Assembly (NCBI RefSeq): GCF_001278805.1
Contig: NZ_CP012602.1
Span: 4,065,501-4,129,500, forward strand
Source: Bacillus sp. FJAT-18017
Lineage (GTDB): Bacteria > Bacillota > Bacilli > Bacillales > Cytobacillaceae
Direction of reading: 5' to 3'
Length of the DNA: 64,000 nucleotides
Positions 9,587 through 18,003 of this stretch are shown piece after piece. How positions within the stretch are numbered: position 1 is the stretch's first letter; every line of letters starts with the position of its first letter. The notes under the pieces were generated by a model. That model saw only the letters and a list, made by a program, of their open reading frames with translations, searched no databases and was not told the origin of the DNA. Position numbers and translations under genes: made by a program.

Positions 9587-9663
9587 TGTAATTAGGCTGA
9601 CCTTTTATGGGTCAGCTTCATTACTATCCAGAGTATTTTTATTTAATAGGAGGAGAATCAATA

Positions 9664-10764
9664 ATGGAATCAATTTCTGTACACGGAGCTCCGAGTGAAT
9701 ATATTTTACAGGAGGGAATTTTGGACCAGCTTGAAGGAAAACTAGTGGAGCGCGGTTTCAAAAAGGTACTTATTGTCCATGGTGAAAAATCGCGGCAGGC
9801 AGCAGCCCCGTTCTGGCCACAACTCACAGAAGTTGAGTATAAACAATATCAGTATCATGGCGAAAACTCCTTATCTGAAATCAATGCCATTTCAACGATT
9901 GTAAGCAATGGGCACTTTGATGCCGTTATTGGTGTTGGCGGCGGAAAAGTATTGGACCTGGCAAAATCCGTCTGCCATGTAACCCATACACACGCTGTGC
10001 TGATTCCTACCCTTCCATCCAATTGTTCACCTTGGACTCCTGTCAGTGTTGTCTATGATGATAAAGGTACATTTATTCGCTTTGATGTCTACCCTGTCGG
10101 CCCAAGTCTTGTCCTGGTAGAACCAAGAATTTTACTTCATGCACCGGTGAATATGTTGATTGCCGGCATTGCTGATACCCTTGCCAAATGGTATGAAGCG
10201 GATGTTCAACTGGCAGGCATCACAAACAAATCTCTTCCTCTTGAAATTTGTTATTACACAGCTAAGCGTTGCAAAGATGTATTACTTCAGCATTCCGAAG
10301 GAGCCATACAAGCAACAAAAAGCGGTGTTCTCAATGATGACTTTATTAAAGTAACAGAAGCCATCATCATGCTTGCCGGAATGGTGGGTGGATTTGGCGA
10401 TCATTATGGAAGAGTGGCAGGCGCCCATTCCATTCATAATGGGCTGACCGTTCTTAAGGAAACCCATAACGCCTTACATGGAGAAAAAGTTGCTTATGGC
10501 ATTCTAGTTCAACTTGTTTTAGAAAATAAGTGGGAAGAAATAAAAGACCTTATCGCCTTTTATCAAAAACTCCAATTGCCTTTGTCATTGTCGGATTTAG
10601 GGGTTCAGCATATAAATGAAGAAACCATCTCCGCTGTTGCTGAAAAATCAGTTATCCCGGAAGAATCCATTCATGTCATGCCTGGTGAGATGACTGCAGA
10701 TGCGGTCGGTAAGGCAATAACAGAACTGGAAGCGTACATACAAACCCAGTATTCATATAATTGA
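9664..10764 (+). CDS. Iron-containing alcohol dehydrogenase family protein (GldA-like)
   Basis: A 366-residue protein of the glycerol-dehydrogenase-like branch. The NAD-binding glycine motif is GVGGGKVLDLAK at about residues 90-101. Metal ligands match the GldA pattern: D171 (AGIADTLAKW), H255 (GAHSIHNG) and H272 (ALHGEKVAYG). The start at 9664 is set by AGGAGGAG 7 bases upstream. It follows metQ by 77 bp with no strong terminator between, so it probably belongs to the S-box regulon. The substrate is unknown; a link to methionine or sulfur metabolism is inferred only from position. Confidence 0.8.
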   Translation: MESISVHGAPSEYILQEGILDQLEGKLVERGFKKVLIVHGEKSRQAAAPFWPQLTEVEYKQYQYHGENSLSEINAISTIVSNGHFDAVIGVGGGKVLDLAKSVCHVTHTHAVLIPTLPSNCSPWTPVSVVYDDKGTFIRFDVYPVGPSLVLVEPRILLHAPVNMLIAGIADTLAKWYEADVQLAGITNKSLPLEICYYTAKRCKDVLLQHSEGAIQATKSGVLNDDFIKVTEAIIMLAGMVGGFGDHYGRVAGAHSIHNGLTVLKETHNALHGEKVAYGILVQLVLENKWEEIKDLIAFYQKLQLPLSLSDLGVQHINEETISAVAEKSVIPEESIHVMPGEMTADAVGKAITELEAYIQTQYSYN

Positions 10765-10812
10765 AGGAAGGTTTGGGGGTAACTAAACTATTTTTGTTGA
10801 TAAATAACAACA

Positions 10813-10845
10813 AAACAAGGACCTTTGATTGGGTCCTTGTTTTAA
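10813..10845 (+). terminator. Terminator of the met operon
   Basis: ACAAGGACC and GGGTCCTTGT pair around a short loop and are followed by TTTT. It marks the end of the met operon and the left border of the repeat-rich accessory region. Confidence 0.88.
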
Positions 10846-10849
10846 ATTC

Positions 10850-10880
10850 TTATTGAAGATAAGCACCCGATTGTTTAATC
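10850..10880. repeat. Degenerate cassette core (left edge)
   Basis: GCACCCGATTGTTTAATC resembles the second core of the long repeat (GCACCC GTTAGTTTAA). It lies between the met terminator and the first cassette gene and overlaps the 3' end of that gene. Confidence 0.4.
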
Positions 10881-11561
10881 TAAAATTTCTATTTTTTTAA
10901 TAATATTTTCAACTTCTTCATCATCCCCTGGATCAATCATAACTTTCTCAGGATTATCAATAATAATTTGGGTGTACTCTTCCATTGTTTGATTCTTTTC
11001 TTCTTTTAATTGTTCAGGAGTAGGCCAACGAGTAGGAACGTCATACAAATTAATGCTTCCGTCTCCGTTACTACTATAAAATACATTCCCTCCTGCTAGA
11101 AAATCCGTAAACAAATGTACTACATTTTCTGGATACTTAACACTTTTGTCTTCGTATTGACCAACTGATTCTCCTTCTGAAATATGACTAACCTTCAGTG
11201 TGTCTATACCTTTATTGTCCACTACTTCCAACCAAACACGAGCATATTCAATTTCCTCTGCCGAATAATTGGATAGTGGATCATTTTCTTCACTACCACT
11301 TGAATCCTCAACTGTGTTTTCAACTTGTTCAAAATGATCAGCTGAGGTTGTATCTTTATTATTACTTTTATCTGAATCTTCATCATTATAGTTAGAAGAA
11401 TTTTCGTTACTTGTTTCTTCATTATTTTTATTTCCTTCATCAGTAGCCCTATCTTTACTATTGCTATCTACATTATTCTGTTCAGATAAATTCCCGCAAG
11501 CAGCTATAAACACTGCGATTAAAACTACTGTTAATGAGATAAAGAAATTCTTTTTCTTCAT
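10875..11561 (-). CDS. Lipoprotein with Asn/Ser/Asp-rich linker, unknown function
   Basis: A 228-residue protein. The signal peptide ends in a lipobox with C22 (VFIAACGN), so it should be anchored on the outer face of the membrane. Residues about 25-90 are a low-complexity linker rich in N, S, D and E. The C-terminal 130 residues form a compact domain (SAEEIEYARVWLEVVDNKGI...) seen in other Bacillus lipoproteins of unknown function. AGAGGGAG precedes the ATG. It is the first gene of the cassette array. Confidence 0.7.
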   Translation of the reverse strand: MKKKNFFISLTVVLIAVFIAACGNLSEQNNVDSNSKDRATDEGNKNNEETSNENSSNYNDEDSDKSNNKDTTSADHFEQVENTVEDSSGSEENDPLSNYSAEEIEYARVWLEVVDNKGIDTLKVSHISEGESVGQYEDKSVKYPENVVHLFTDFLAGGNVFYSSNGDGSINLYDVPTRWPTPEQLKEEKNQTMEEYTQIIIDNPEKVMIDPGDDEEVENIIKKIEILD

Positions 11562-11636
11562 GTTTTTAACTCCCTCTTTAATTTGGCTAAAAAATCACCT
11601 TTTTTTCTCATTTCTCTATAAAATAAAGATCTCACT

Positions 11637-11665
11637 ATTAAACTAATCGGCTCCCGATAGCGTAA
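11637..11665. repeat. Cassette core, variant
   Basis: TTAAACTAATCG, a GCTCC spacer and CGATAGCGTAATAA form an imperfect palindrome related to the array core. About 90 bp without a gene separate it from the next core at 11757. Confidence 0.5.
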
Positions 11666-11756
11666 TAATTGCTACTTAAATACTAACGTAATATTTCAAA
11701 AATAAAATGTGATTCTTAACATCATAAAAAATGATGACCCTATTAGGATCACCTTA

Positions 11757-11782
11757 TTAAACTATCGCACCCGATAGTTTAA
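11757..11782. repeat. Perfectly palindromic cassette core
   Basis: TTAAACTATCG and CGATAGTTTAA are exact inverted repeats around a 4-bp CACC spacer. It is preceded by a small hairpin (TGATGACCCTATTAGGATCACC), again pairing a core with a terminator-like stem. Confidence 0.6.
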
Positions 11783-11827
11783 GTGCAGTTCTTCACATAG
11801 GAGCGTCATTACAGGAATGCTGCCCCT

Positions 11828-12172
11828 TTAGTTGGAATTAGAACTGTTCTTTTTTACTCTTGAAATTACAAAATAAGAAACCAGATATAATAGGCATAAA
11901 AAGAGGAATACTATTAAAACTGAAAGTAAGAACTTATCTTGATGCCATACTGTTCCACAACATCTTATTCCATAAAAAAAAGGTAAAGGCGGATCAATGT
12001 TAACTGCTGCCAGCTCCACAAATCCTATTGGGAAACCTATTACCATAGGGAAACTCTCTTTTAACTCGTCATATGTTTTGATCATTTTACCGTCAAAAAA
12101 AGCGGTAGAATAAACAAAAATGCACGAAATTAAAATCATCAATGGTAGAACTACTAACTTCTTTAAAAACAT
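11828..12172 (-). CDS. Small two-helix membrane protein
   Basis: A 114-residue protein with membrane segments at about 5-25 and 82-105 and an extracytoplasmic loop containing a CC pair (GIRCCGTVWHQ). GAGGTGA precedes the ATG. No family is recognised. Cassette core at 11757 downstream, long repeat at 12226 upstream. Confidence 0.55.
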   Translation of the reverse strand: MFLKKLVVLPLMILISCIFVYSTAFFDGKMIKTYDELKESFPMVIGFPIGFVELAAVNIDPPLPFFYGIRCCGTVWHQDKFLLSVLIVFLFLCLLYLVSYFVISRVKKNSSNSN

Positions 12173-12225
12173 TTTTAAATCACCTCAAAAAAAACCCTAT
12201 AACATCTCTGTATGATTATTGTGCA

Positions 12226-12310
12226 AAACTGCCACGTTTGTTCAATAAGGAATTCAGCAAAAAAGGTGCCTAATCCTTCCTAAATCATCGCATCCGTTAC
12301 TTTAAGTAAA
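12226..12310. repeat. Long cassette repeat
   Basis: Core CTGCCACGTTTGTTCAATAA, then AATTCAGCAAAAAAGGTGCC hairpin arm, then a second degraded core (GCATCC GTTACTTTAA). On the minus strand the hairpin is followed by a T-run, so it can end the transcript of the gene to its right. Confidence 0.75.
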
Positions 12311-12337
12311 TCTTTTGAAATCTAATTCATTTTGAAT

Positions 12338-12709
12338 TTATACTTTTTTAATATTTCGAACCCTTTTCGCTAAAGTCATTGCTATTAACTGAGGAATTAG
12401 ATTCAATAGACTAACTACTACTATTAGTTGGGAAGAGGAAAATGGTTTAAAGTAACCACCCTCCCACATTTCTGTATCTGACATACCGCCATTAAAATAA
12501 AATGAAATCATCATTGATAACATATTTCCGATGATAAATGGAATGAAATTGCAATAATATATCGCAAGGAATGCAAGCAGGGTTGTTACCACAATCATTA
12601 TCAGATACCCTATCATAGAACGGTTAGCAAAGTCCTGTTTCATCGAAAAGTATACAAATGGAAAACAGTATAAAATAACTAAAAAGATGCATATGCCTAT
12701 TTTTTTCAA
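12338..12709 (-). CDS. Small polytopic membrane protein
   Basis: A 123-residue protein with about four hydrophobic segments (residues 4-22, 33-50, 55-72 and 93-113) and a basic tail. It starts at a TTG with GGGGTGA upstream. Unknown family. Its unit is bounded by the repeats at 12226 and 12808. Confidence 0.55.
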   Translation of the reverse strand: MKKIGICIFLVILYCFPFVYFSMKQDFANRSMIGYLIMIVVTTLLAFLAIYYCNFIPFIIGNMLSMMISFYFNGGMSDTEMWEGGYFKPFSSSQLIVVVSLLNLIPQLIAMTLAKRVRNIKKV

Positions 12710-12807
12710 ATTGAATCACCCCTATGTTTCATCTGCTCATATTGTGTAAATTTACACCAATTATAACATAAGGGCGATTTGTTTAATACAAATATTTCCG
12801 AATTCTA

Positions 12808-12886
12808 ATTCAACTAACCTGCCCCGTTAGCAAAATAAGAAATACAACAAAAAGTGCCTTAATCCTACTTGAATTAAAGCACATTG
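12808..12886. repeat. Short cassette core plus hairpin
   Basis: CAACTAACCTGCCCC GTTAG core at 12811-12830, then AAAAAGTGCCTTAATCC paired with GAATTAAAGCAC. The stop codon of the acetyltransferase gene lies inside the right arm of the hairpin, so gene end and repeat are fused. Confidence 0.7.
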
Positions 12887-13419
12887 AGTATTCCGTAATA
12901 TACTAAATCCTCATACTTACCTTCTTTAATAATGTGTTCCTTTAATATCCCTTCCTGTTTCATTCCTATTTTTTTCATAACCCGTCCTGAAGCAATGTTC
13001 GTAGAAAAATATCGTGCAAATACTTTGTGTAATTTTTTTTCTTCAAAAGCAAATTGTAAAATCGCCTTGGTAGCCTCTGTTGCATATCCTCTTCCCCAAT
13101 ACTGCTCGCCAATCCAATAGGCCACTTCTCCTTGATTAAAACGTTTATTATTTGTTAACGCAATTGCTCCGAATACTTTACCAGTTCCTTTGTCGGTTAT
13201 TGCAAATTCATATGATTTGTCAGCTATAAAATTTTCGTAATGGTGTTCTATCCAATTAGTTGCGTCACTTAAATGATATGGGTAAGGTAAATACAGTGTA
13301 CTTTTAAAAATATTATAGTTATTACAAAGGGTTGCAACCGTTTCTGCATCAGACTTTTGAAACATTCGAAGAATTAGCCTTTCTGTTTTGATTATTGATT
13401 TTTCCTTTATGTATTCCAA
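12874..13419 (-). CDS. GNAT acetyltransferase, RimJ/RimL type
   Basis: A 181-residue N-acetyltransferase. Typical marks are TERLILRMFQKSDAE near the start, the beta-4/5 region GEVAYWIGEQYWGRGYATEA (acetyl-CoA loop) and the C-terminal MKKIGMKQEGILKEH. Relatives acetylate ribosomal proteins, aminoglycosides or free amino groups; the substrate here is unknown. It starts at a TTG with AAGGGGATG upstream. It sits as a single-gene unit in the cassette array. Confidence 0.8.
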   Translation of the reverse strand: MEYIKEKSIIKTERLILRMFQKSDAETVATLCNNYNIFKSTLYLPYPYHLSDATNWIEHHYENFIADKSYEFAITDKGTGKVFGAIALTNNKRFNQGEVAYWIGEQYWGRGYATEATKAILQFAFEEKKLHKVFARYFSTNIASGRVMKKIGMKQEGILKEHIIKEGKYEDLVYYGILNVL

Positions 13420-13494
13420 ACGATCATCCCCTTAATTACTTTTTTCAAGCAATTTTCTTCTCAATATATTCAACAAACGTCCGAGTAATCCTTC

Positions 13495-13568
13495 TTCCGC
13501 TAACCTGCCCCGTTTGTTCAATAAATCCAGTAAAAATGGCCATTAATTCTTACTGGGTAAATGGTCTC
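13495..13568. repeat. Long cassette repeat, diverged hairpin
   Basis: GCTAACCTGCCCCGTTTGTT core, then a hairpin with arms GGCCATT and AAATGGTC, ending in CTCGTTAAAAA. The hairpin sequence differs from the family but keeps the place and size of the stem. Confidence 0.65.
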
Positions 13569-13709
13569 GTTAAAAATACAAACTCCGACAAAAAGTCTGT
13601 GTTCTATAAAGTTAAAAGTGTTAAACTTAAGTGGAAAAGTAGAAAAGTAAATATCGGTACCAATAGACTTTTTTTAGTCCCCTCCCTATATGGAGGGGAG
13701 ACTAAGACT

Positions 13710-14018
13710 ATGTCCTTAGACCACATTAAAACTATGTTAGAAACCTTGAAACATTTCGGAAACTGCGAAATCACTTTAACGTTTAATTCAAACCAGGATC
13801 CGCCTATTTTGTCTGTATGCTTTCAAGAAAACCATTTCCAAATCACATATTTAAACAATCATAACAATGAAACTTATGATGATAATGATTCTACTAGCTT
13901 TAATAAAAAATGCCCTTCACATATGATGTTCAATTTATCCTCTAACTTAGTTAGGGGATTTATTTTCCAACTATTGGTATTTAATCTGTTTAATAACGCT
14001 TATGAAAAAATGCGTTAA
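13710..14018 (+). CDS. Small hypothetical protein
   Basis: A 102-residue protein beginning MSLDHIKTMLETLKHFGNCE, chosen because GGAGGGGAG lies 9 bases before this ATG; the longer upstream frame has no ribosome binding site. Beta-rich middle, an Asn-rich stretch (NNHNNETYDDND) and a hydrophobic C-terminus. No family recognised. One of the few plus-strand genes in the array. Confidence 0.5.
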   Translation: MSLDHIKTMLETLKHFGNCEITLTFNSNQDPPILSVCFQENHFQITYLNNHNNETYDDNDSTSFNKKCPSHMMFNLSSNLVRGFIFQLLVFNLFNNAYEKMR

Positions 14019-14042
14019 TCCTTGGGGATTAAACGCATTATA
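14008..14042. terminator. Hairpin after plus-strand cassette gene
   Basis: ATGCGTTAATCC and GGATTAAACGCAT pair around TTGG. It resembles the hairpin of the long cassette repeat (GTTAATCC...GGATTAACGC) but no clear core flanks it. Confidence 0.6.
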
Positions 14043-14081
14043 TGTATATGCAGTAAGTTTAACACAAGCTATTTCCAATAT

Positions 14082-15083
14082 TTAATGCCTATTTTTTAAA
14101 GCTTCCCTATCGACGTTTTGTGGAGGTTGTTCAATCCATCCTTTATCAATCATAAACTTTACCCCATCATTTGAATATTGGAGTATTTCGGTCAATAGCC
14201 TGGTATAATGAGCTCCTAAATCCACCCTCATACTTCCTGCAATTGATGCCCCGTACGCTGTAACGCTTATCATATTCAGCTGAAGAGTATGGAACATCAT
14301 TAATTTATCTGAAAAAGGTGTATCGGTTGATTTTGAAATAGTAGAATCCCAAGTACTAGGCAAAGGCATTCCCTCTTCAAGGAATATTTCTCTAAAAATA
14401 GTTTCCTGCTTTTCAGCTATTTGTGAACCTCTATCCATAAAGGTTCTGACTTCTGGTAACTGAGCGGTTTGTGCAAAGCCAATGAGGAATGTTCTGCCTA
14501 TGGAATTAGTCTCCAAGTTTTTACATATATGTGCTATTTCAATTGCAGTTAGGGGACGATGGCGGCCCAATAGTCCAGATAAAAAAGATTCATTCTGTAG
14601 ATATTCCGTTTTTTCCATTGGGGGCATTGTAGGAGAGCGAATGAATGCACCTTTTTTCAATAACAGATCGGTTGCTTCATTGTAAAGGCATATAAATTTG
14701 TTTGAAGCATTGGTAAAAAAATCTCTAACATCAAATCTAGCTAAAAGCTCTAGAAAAGATGCCGACGCAGCAGTACCAAAGGCTGCCATATATTTTATAT
14801 ACCTTAGAGCAAAAAGATCAGAATAAATACGGGAAACTTTTAAGTTAACATCCTCTTCGGTAAAGCCGATAGGAACCGCTTGTTTCTCAAGTTCGAAAAT
14901 CGCTTTAACGCCGTCAATTACGAAGCCACAAGCATCAAGTGAATTCTGGATGAGCTCATTGTTATCCTTATCTTCATTGACTGTCGCAAAATGCTGAATG
15001 ACACGGTATGCCATTGTATTTTGCATATACGCATTCCACAAAGCAGCTATCTCAGATGCTGTCAGTGCTGGATTATGATTCAT
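14082..15083 (-). CDS. DUF3231 family protein
   Basis: A 333-residue protein with two related halves of about 160 residues, each opening with an LTASEIAALWNAY / LTAIEIAHICKN-type helix. This tandem layout is that of DUF3231 proteins of Bacillaceae, which look like ferritin-type helical bundles and have no assigned function. The ATG at 15083 follows AAAGGTGTGAA; a longer start exists upstream without a site. Confidence 0.75.
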   Translation of the reverse strand: MNHNPALTASEIAALWNAYMQNTMAYRVIQHFATVNEDKDNNELIQNSLDACGFVIDGVKAIFELEKQAVPIGFTEEDVNLKVSRIYSDLFALRYIKYMAAFGTAASASFLELLARFDVRDFFTNASNKFICLYNEATDLLLKKGAFIRSPTMPPMEKTEYLQNESFLSGLLGRHRPLTAIEIAHICKNLETNSIGRTFLIGFAQTAQLPEVRTFMDRGSQIAEKQETIFREIFLEEGMPLPSTWDSTISKSTDTPFSDKLMMFHTLQLNMISVTAYGASIAGSMRVDLGAHYTRLLTEILQYSNDGVKFMIDKGWIEQPPQNVDREALKNRH

Positions 15084-15182
15084 TTTAACTTCACACCTTT
15101 GTTTTTTCTTAGTATTAATTAGGTGTGTAATCATTATTCCTATTTGAAGATTTATTCGAATCTTATAAGGTTTCTCTTGTTA

Positions 15183-15270
15183 TTCAACTAAACTGCCCCG
15201 TTTGTTCAATAAGGAATTCAACAAAAAAGGAGCCTAATCCTTCCTGGATTAACGCACCCGGTAGTTTAAA
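15183..15270. repeat. Long cassette repeat
   Basis: CAACTAAACTGCCCC GTTTGTTCAATAAGG core, A-run and hairpin (AGCCTAATCC / GGATTAACGC), second core GCACCC GGTAGTTTAA. Close to the array consensus. Confidence 0.8.
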
Positions 15271-15363
15271 AATGGAAGACGCACATAACTTCCGCTTTCG
15301 TAATTTCACTTGATTTTAGTAAGCTCGAAAGCGTATCTCTTGAATTTCACGCTAGCGCCGTGG

Positions 15364-15927
15364 TCAGACGATCACGCGGTAGTGAAGATGAACAACACCG
15401 CTTCGGAAGCGGCGCTCACCGAGCAGCTCGAGCCGCCTGCGAAGGTTGTCCGGCAATGCTCGCTTACCTCCACCCAAAACGATCGGATTAACGAGCAGAT
15501 GACACTCGTCGATAAGTCCCGCTCTCATCGCCTGCCCTGCAAATTCGGGGCCGCCAATCGTAATGTCGGCTTCTGAAGACTCTTTCAGCCTCCGAATCAC
15601 ATCAGGATTGAATTCGCGCTCGATCCTAGTCCTGGCGCTAGAAACCTCCTGAAGCGTCCGGGAATACACGATCTTCTCAGCAGCTCGCCAGATCTGCGCG
15701 AATTCCCGAAATGCCTCCGGTTGATCGCCTTTTTTGGCGCTCGCAGTCTCCCAGTACACCATCGACTCGTACATTCGACGCCCGTATATGTAGGTGCCAA
15801 TCGGCCGCTGGAAGTCAGTCCAGAACGCAAACTCTTCGTCATCGGAGATCGTCCACTCGATATTGCCGCGCTCATCCTCCATGTAACCGTCCAAAGATAC
15901 GTTAATAGGATAGATCAATTTAGCCAT
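15364..15927 (-). CDS. Dihydrofolate-reductase-like (RibD C-terminal domain) protein
   Basis: A 187-residue protein of the DHFR/RibD-C superfamily: NVSLDGYMEDERGNIEW near the start, a Y-x-YGRRMYE motif (about residues 40-50) and the NADPH-loop-like DITIGGPEFAGQAMRAGLIDECHLLVNPIVLGGG. Members of this clade reduce unknown substrates; there is no strong sign of true folate reductase. The ATG is set by GGAGGGAG. It is visibly richer in G+C than its neighbours, which suggests transfer from another source. Confidence 0.78.
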   Translation of the reverse strand: MAKLIYPINVSLDGYMEDERGNIEWTISDDEEFAFWTDFQRPIGTYIYGRRMYESMVYWETASAKKGDQPEAFREFAQIWRAAEKIVYSRTLQEVSSARTRIEREFNPDVIRRLKESSEADITIGGPEFAGQAMRAGLIDECHLLVNPIVLGGGKRALPDNLRRRLELLGERRFRSGVVHLHYRVIV

Positions 15928-16029
15928 TTCAATAACTCCCTCCAATTTTCAGTTTCCAACGTAACCAAGGTCTCCCTTCTGAAGTTGAACAATGAAACAT
16001 CCATTTTTATATTAAACACATATCAGAAG

Positions 16030-16052
16030 TATTCTGCCCCGTTAGCACAATA
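16030..16052. repeat. Short cassette core
   Basis: TTCTGCCCC GTTAGCACAATAAC. This is the left border of a 368-bp block that is repeated at 23793-24160. Confidence 0.75.
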
Positions 16053-16400
16053 ACAACAAGAGAGTGGACGTGGCGGCATAGTATAACCGTCCCCTTAAGA
16101 AAATTAATAGCGATAGTTGTCCGATTGGAGCTCATTATATTGCTTATTGGTGAAAGGTTAATATAAATCATTATTTTTCTGTATTAATTTATCATAAGCA
16201 GCTATAAAGCATATTACGCCTAATGTTTTTACAATGGTGTTACCTATAACAGAGTTTTCAACAGTTGTGCCCAGGAGAAGACTTCCCAAAAATAAAAGAA
16301 AAAAACCAAACAAGGTCTTCATATATACTCCTTCTTGTTTTATTCCTTGTATAACCTCTATATGGTTCCAATAAATCCTTCTTCCACAAACCTGCCCCGT
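16033..16400. repeat. Duplicated cassette, copy 1
   Basis: The block is nearly identical to 23793-24160 at a constant offset of 7760 bp with no insertions or deletions. Identity begins at TCTGCCCCGTTAG and ends at CCTGCCCCGT, inside the core at each end; sequences outside are unrelated except for the repeats themselves. Confidence 0.85.
16158..16322 (-). CDS. Small two-helix membrane protein (duplicated cassette gene, copy 1)
   Basis: A 54-residue protein (MKTLFGFFLLFLGSLLLG...) with two hydrophobic helices (3-20 and 28-43) and a charged tail. The ATG at 16322 follows AAGGAG with 6 bases spacing. The same protein, with one or two changes (VICFIAAYD / VLCFIAACD), is encoded at 23918-24082. 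Unknown function. Confidence 0.6.
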   Translation of the reverse strand: MKTLFGFFLLFLGSLLLGTTVENSVIGNTIVKTLGVICFIAAYDKLIQKNNDLY

Positions 16401-16470
16401 CTGTTTAATAAAGAATTCAATAAAAAGGGCGGCTAACCCTCCCTGGATCAATGCACCCGTTAGCTTAATA
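16383..16470. repeat. Long cassette repeat
   Basis: AACCTGCCCC GTCTGTTTAATAAAG core, hairpin (GGCGGCTAACCC / GGATCAATGCACC) and second core CACCC GTTAGCTTAATAA. The first core is the right border of the duplicated block 16033-16400. Confidence 0.78.
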
Positions 16471-16485
16471 AAAACCCTCTCAAGA

Positions 16486-16869
16486 TTATTTAAAATTACT
16501 TGGAATTTTAACGAGAACATAATTACCAGTCCACATTTGAGTGGTGGCAATTAATCTCCTTCCGTCTTTTTCAAAGAACAGACCAGCACCATCTTTTTCT
16601 TTAAATTCCCATCCATTTGAACCAATCATTTGTTTTATATTTTCATCAGCAATCGAAATACCTTTGTTCTCACTACTTGTGATATACCAAATAGAATCGC
16701 CTTCTACTGCAATTTCTGCTATTTTACTTTCCGATTCTTTTAGTTTATCAATAGCTTCTTTTGCTGATAAATTCTCTATTGGAAGAGATGGATAGTATAA
16801 TTTATTTACAGATATGAACACAGCTATAATAACTATTGCTATACCTAGTATAAATCCAACCTTTTTCAT
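16486..16869 (-). CDS. Membrane-anchored hypothetical protein
   Basis: A 127-residue protein with one N-terminal hydrophobic helix (residues 3-22) acting as an anchor or uncleaved signal. The outside domain is alpha then beta (LSAKEAIDKLKESESKIAEIA, then IWYITSSENKG and FFEKDGRRLIATTQMW). Such proteins recur in Bacillus genomes without assigned function. GGGGG precedes the ATG. Confidence 0.55.
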   Translation of the reverse strand: MKKVGFILGIAIVIIAVFISVNKLYYPSLPIENLSAKEAIDKLKESESKIAEIAVEGDSIWYITSSENKGISIADENIKQMIGSNGWEFKEKDGAGLFFEKDGRRLIATTQMWTGNYVLVKIPSNFK

Positions 16870-16920
16870 CTAATTACCCCCTTATTGGTTTCAAATCAAG
16901 GTATTTTATAAATCCGTTCT

Positions 16921-17009
16921 TCAACTAAACTGCACCGTTTGTTTAATAAAGAGTTCAACAAAAAAAGCGTTAATCCTCCTGGATCAACGCACCCGTTAGC
17001 TGAATAAGG
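16921..17009. repeat. Long cassette repeat
   Basis: CAACTAAACTGCACC GTTTGTTTAATAAAG core, hairpin (AGCGTTAATCC / GGATCAACGC) and second core CACCC GTTAGCTGAATAAGG. Confidence 0.8.
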
Positions 17010-17081
17010 AAAAAGTCTAATGACTCCAAGTCAGTATCTTGGGCATAATACGGTTTATATACATTAGAGTGGGGGGATAGT

Positions 17082-17264
17082 ATGAGGCTAAGAAATGGAG
17101 ATTTTTATACAAATGTTTTTACCAATAAGTTATATAGGTTAAATGAAGATAACGATAGCAGCTGGTACTTGAGTTTGCGTGATGAAGAAGGTTATCATGA
17201 AACAGAAAAAATATCAGGGCGTGATATGATTAGATTGGTGGAAGGTAGTTATAAAAAAAGCTAA
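17082..17264 (+). CDS. Small hypothetical protein
   Basis: A 60-residue charged protein (MRLRNGDFYTNVFTNKLYRL...) with GGGGGG before the ATG. It reads like a compact beta-rich domain (NGDFYTN...YRLNEDNDSSWYLSLRDEEGYHE). No family recognised. First of three plus-strand small genes in this part of the array. Confidence 0.5.
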   Translation: MRLRNGDFYTNVFTNKLYRLNEDNDSSWYLSLRDEEGYHETEKISGRDMIRLVEGSYKKS

Positions 17265-17405
17265 TAAAAAAGCTACCCCATTCCTGTCATAGTACCTGTA
17301 ATCAGATTTTTTAGCGGAAAGTAGATAATACTAGAAACAATTATAAGATTTTCCAAGGAAAAAGTCGCCTTTATGTCGAATATAGGAGATAAAGGGGATG
17401 ATCCA

Positions 17406-17615
17406 ATGAATAAAGTTGAGTTATTAAAAAAATTACTAAATAGCAGTCGAGGTAATATGTTTTCATTAGAGATTCCTACTACAAAAGAAAATCAAAAAAA
17501 GATTCAAGAGTTGATTAGAGTATTAGAAACAGAAAAAAGAATTAAATTAAGAGAATATGTACAGAGAGAATACTCCGTTTATTTACATGGAATAATTAAG
17601 TATGCATCTGAATAA
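17406..17615 (+). CDS. Small helical hypothetical protein
   Basis: A 69-residue protein starting MNKVELLKKLLNSS; AGGGGATGA precedes this ATG. It is lysine-rich and mostly helical (NQKKIQELIRVLETEKRIKLREYVQ). It is followed by a good terminator. No family recognised. Confidence 0.5.
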   Translation: MNKVELLKKLLNSSRGNMFSLEIPTTKENQKKIQELIRVLETEKRIKLREYVQREYSVYLHGIIKYASE

Positions 17616-17632
17616 TCGGATGCTTTTTTATT
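17600..17632 (+). terminator. Terminator
   Basis: GCATC and GGATGC arms overlapping the end of the upstream gene, followed by TTTTTT. Confidence 0.75.
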
Positions 17633-17727
17633 GGGGTGAATCACCATCGGGATCTTCCAAATATACAGTAAGCCAAGATGCGTCATAACCCACAAAGCCA
17701 AAAATCCCTTGGGCATCTATTTTCCTA

Positions 17728-17756
17728 AATTAACCAGATCCGTTAGTAAAACTAAT
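17728..17756. repeat. Degenerate cassette core
   Basis: ATTAAC, CAGATCC, GTTAGTAAAACTAATT keeps the arm-spacer-arm plan of the core with a changed spacer. Confidence 0.45.
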
Positions 17757-17886
17757 TCTATATATAAAATACAAATGACCCTTAGTTAAATAAGGAAGAT
17801 CACATCAATTATAGAGCCTTTATAATAAGTAGGTTTATGTTATATTTACTTTAAGTCTAAACGACTTGGGGAGGAAGTGAATCGAT

Positions 17887-18003
17887 ATGAACGATCAACA
17901 ATCCGAAGAAATGATTAAGCAATTAGGAAGGATTGCGGATGCTTTAGAACGTATTTCACCACCACAGCCAATAGACCCTGTTACAAAAGATTCGCAGAAA
18001 TAA
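17887..18003 (+). CDS. Very small acidic/helical protein
   Basis: A 38-codon gene (MNDQQSEEMIKQLGRIADAL...) with an excellent ribosome binding site (GGGGAGGAAG) 8 bases before the ATG. A hairpin (CGCTT/AAAGCG) and T-run follow it directly. One amphipathic helix and a proline-rich tail. No family recognised. Confidence 0.5.
   Translation: MNDQQSEEMIKQLGRIADALERISPPQPIDPVTKDSQK

Noticed and set aside
13395..13709. Long N-terminal extension of the 13.7 kb plus-strand gene
   Set aside because: The extension runs through a cassette core and has no ribosome binding site; the internal ATG with GGAGGGGAG is far better.
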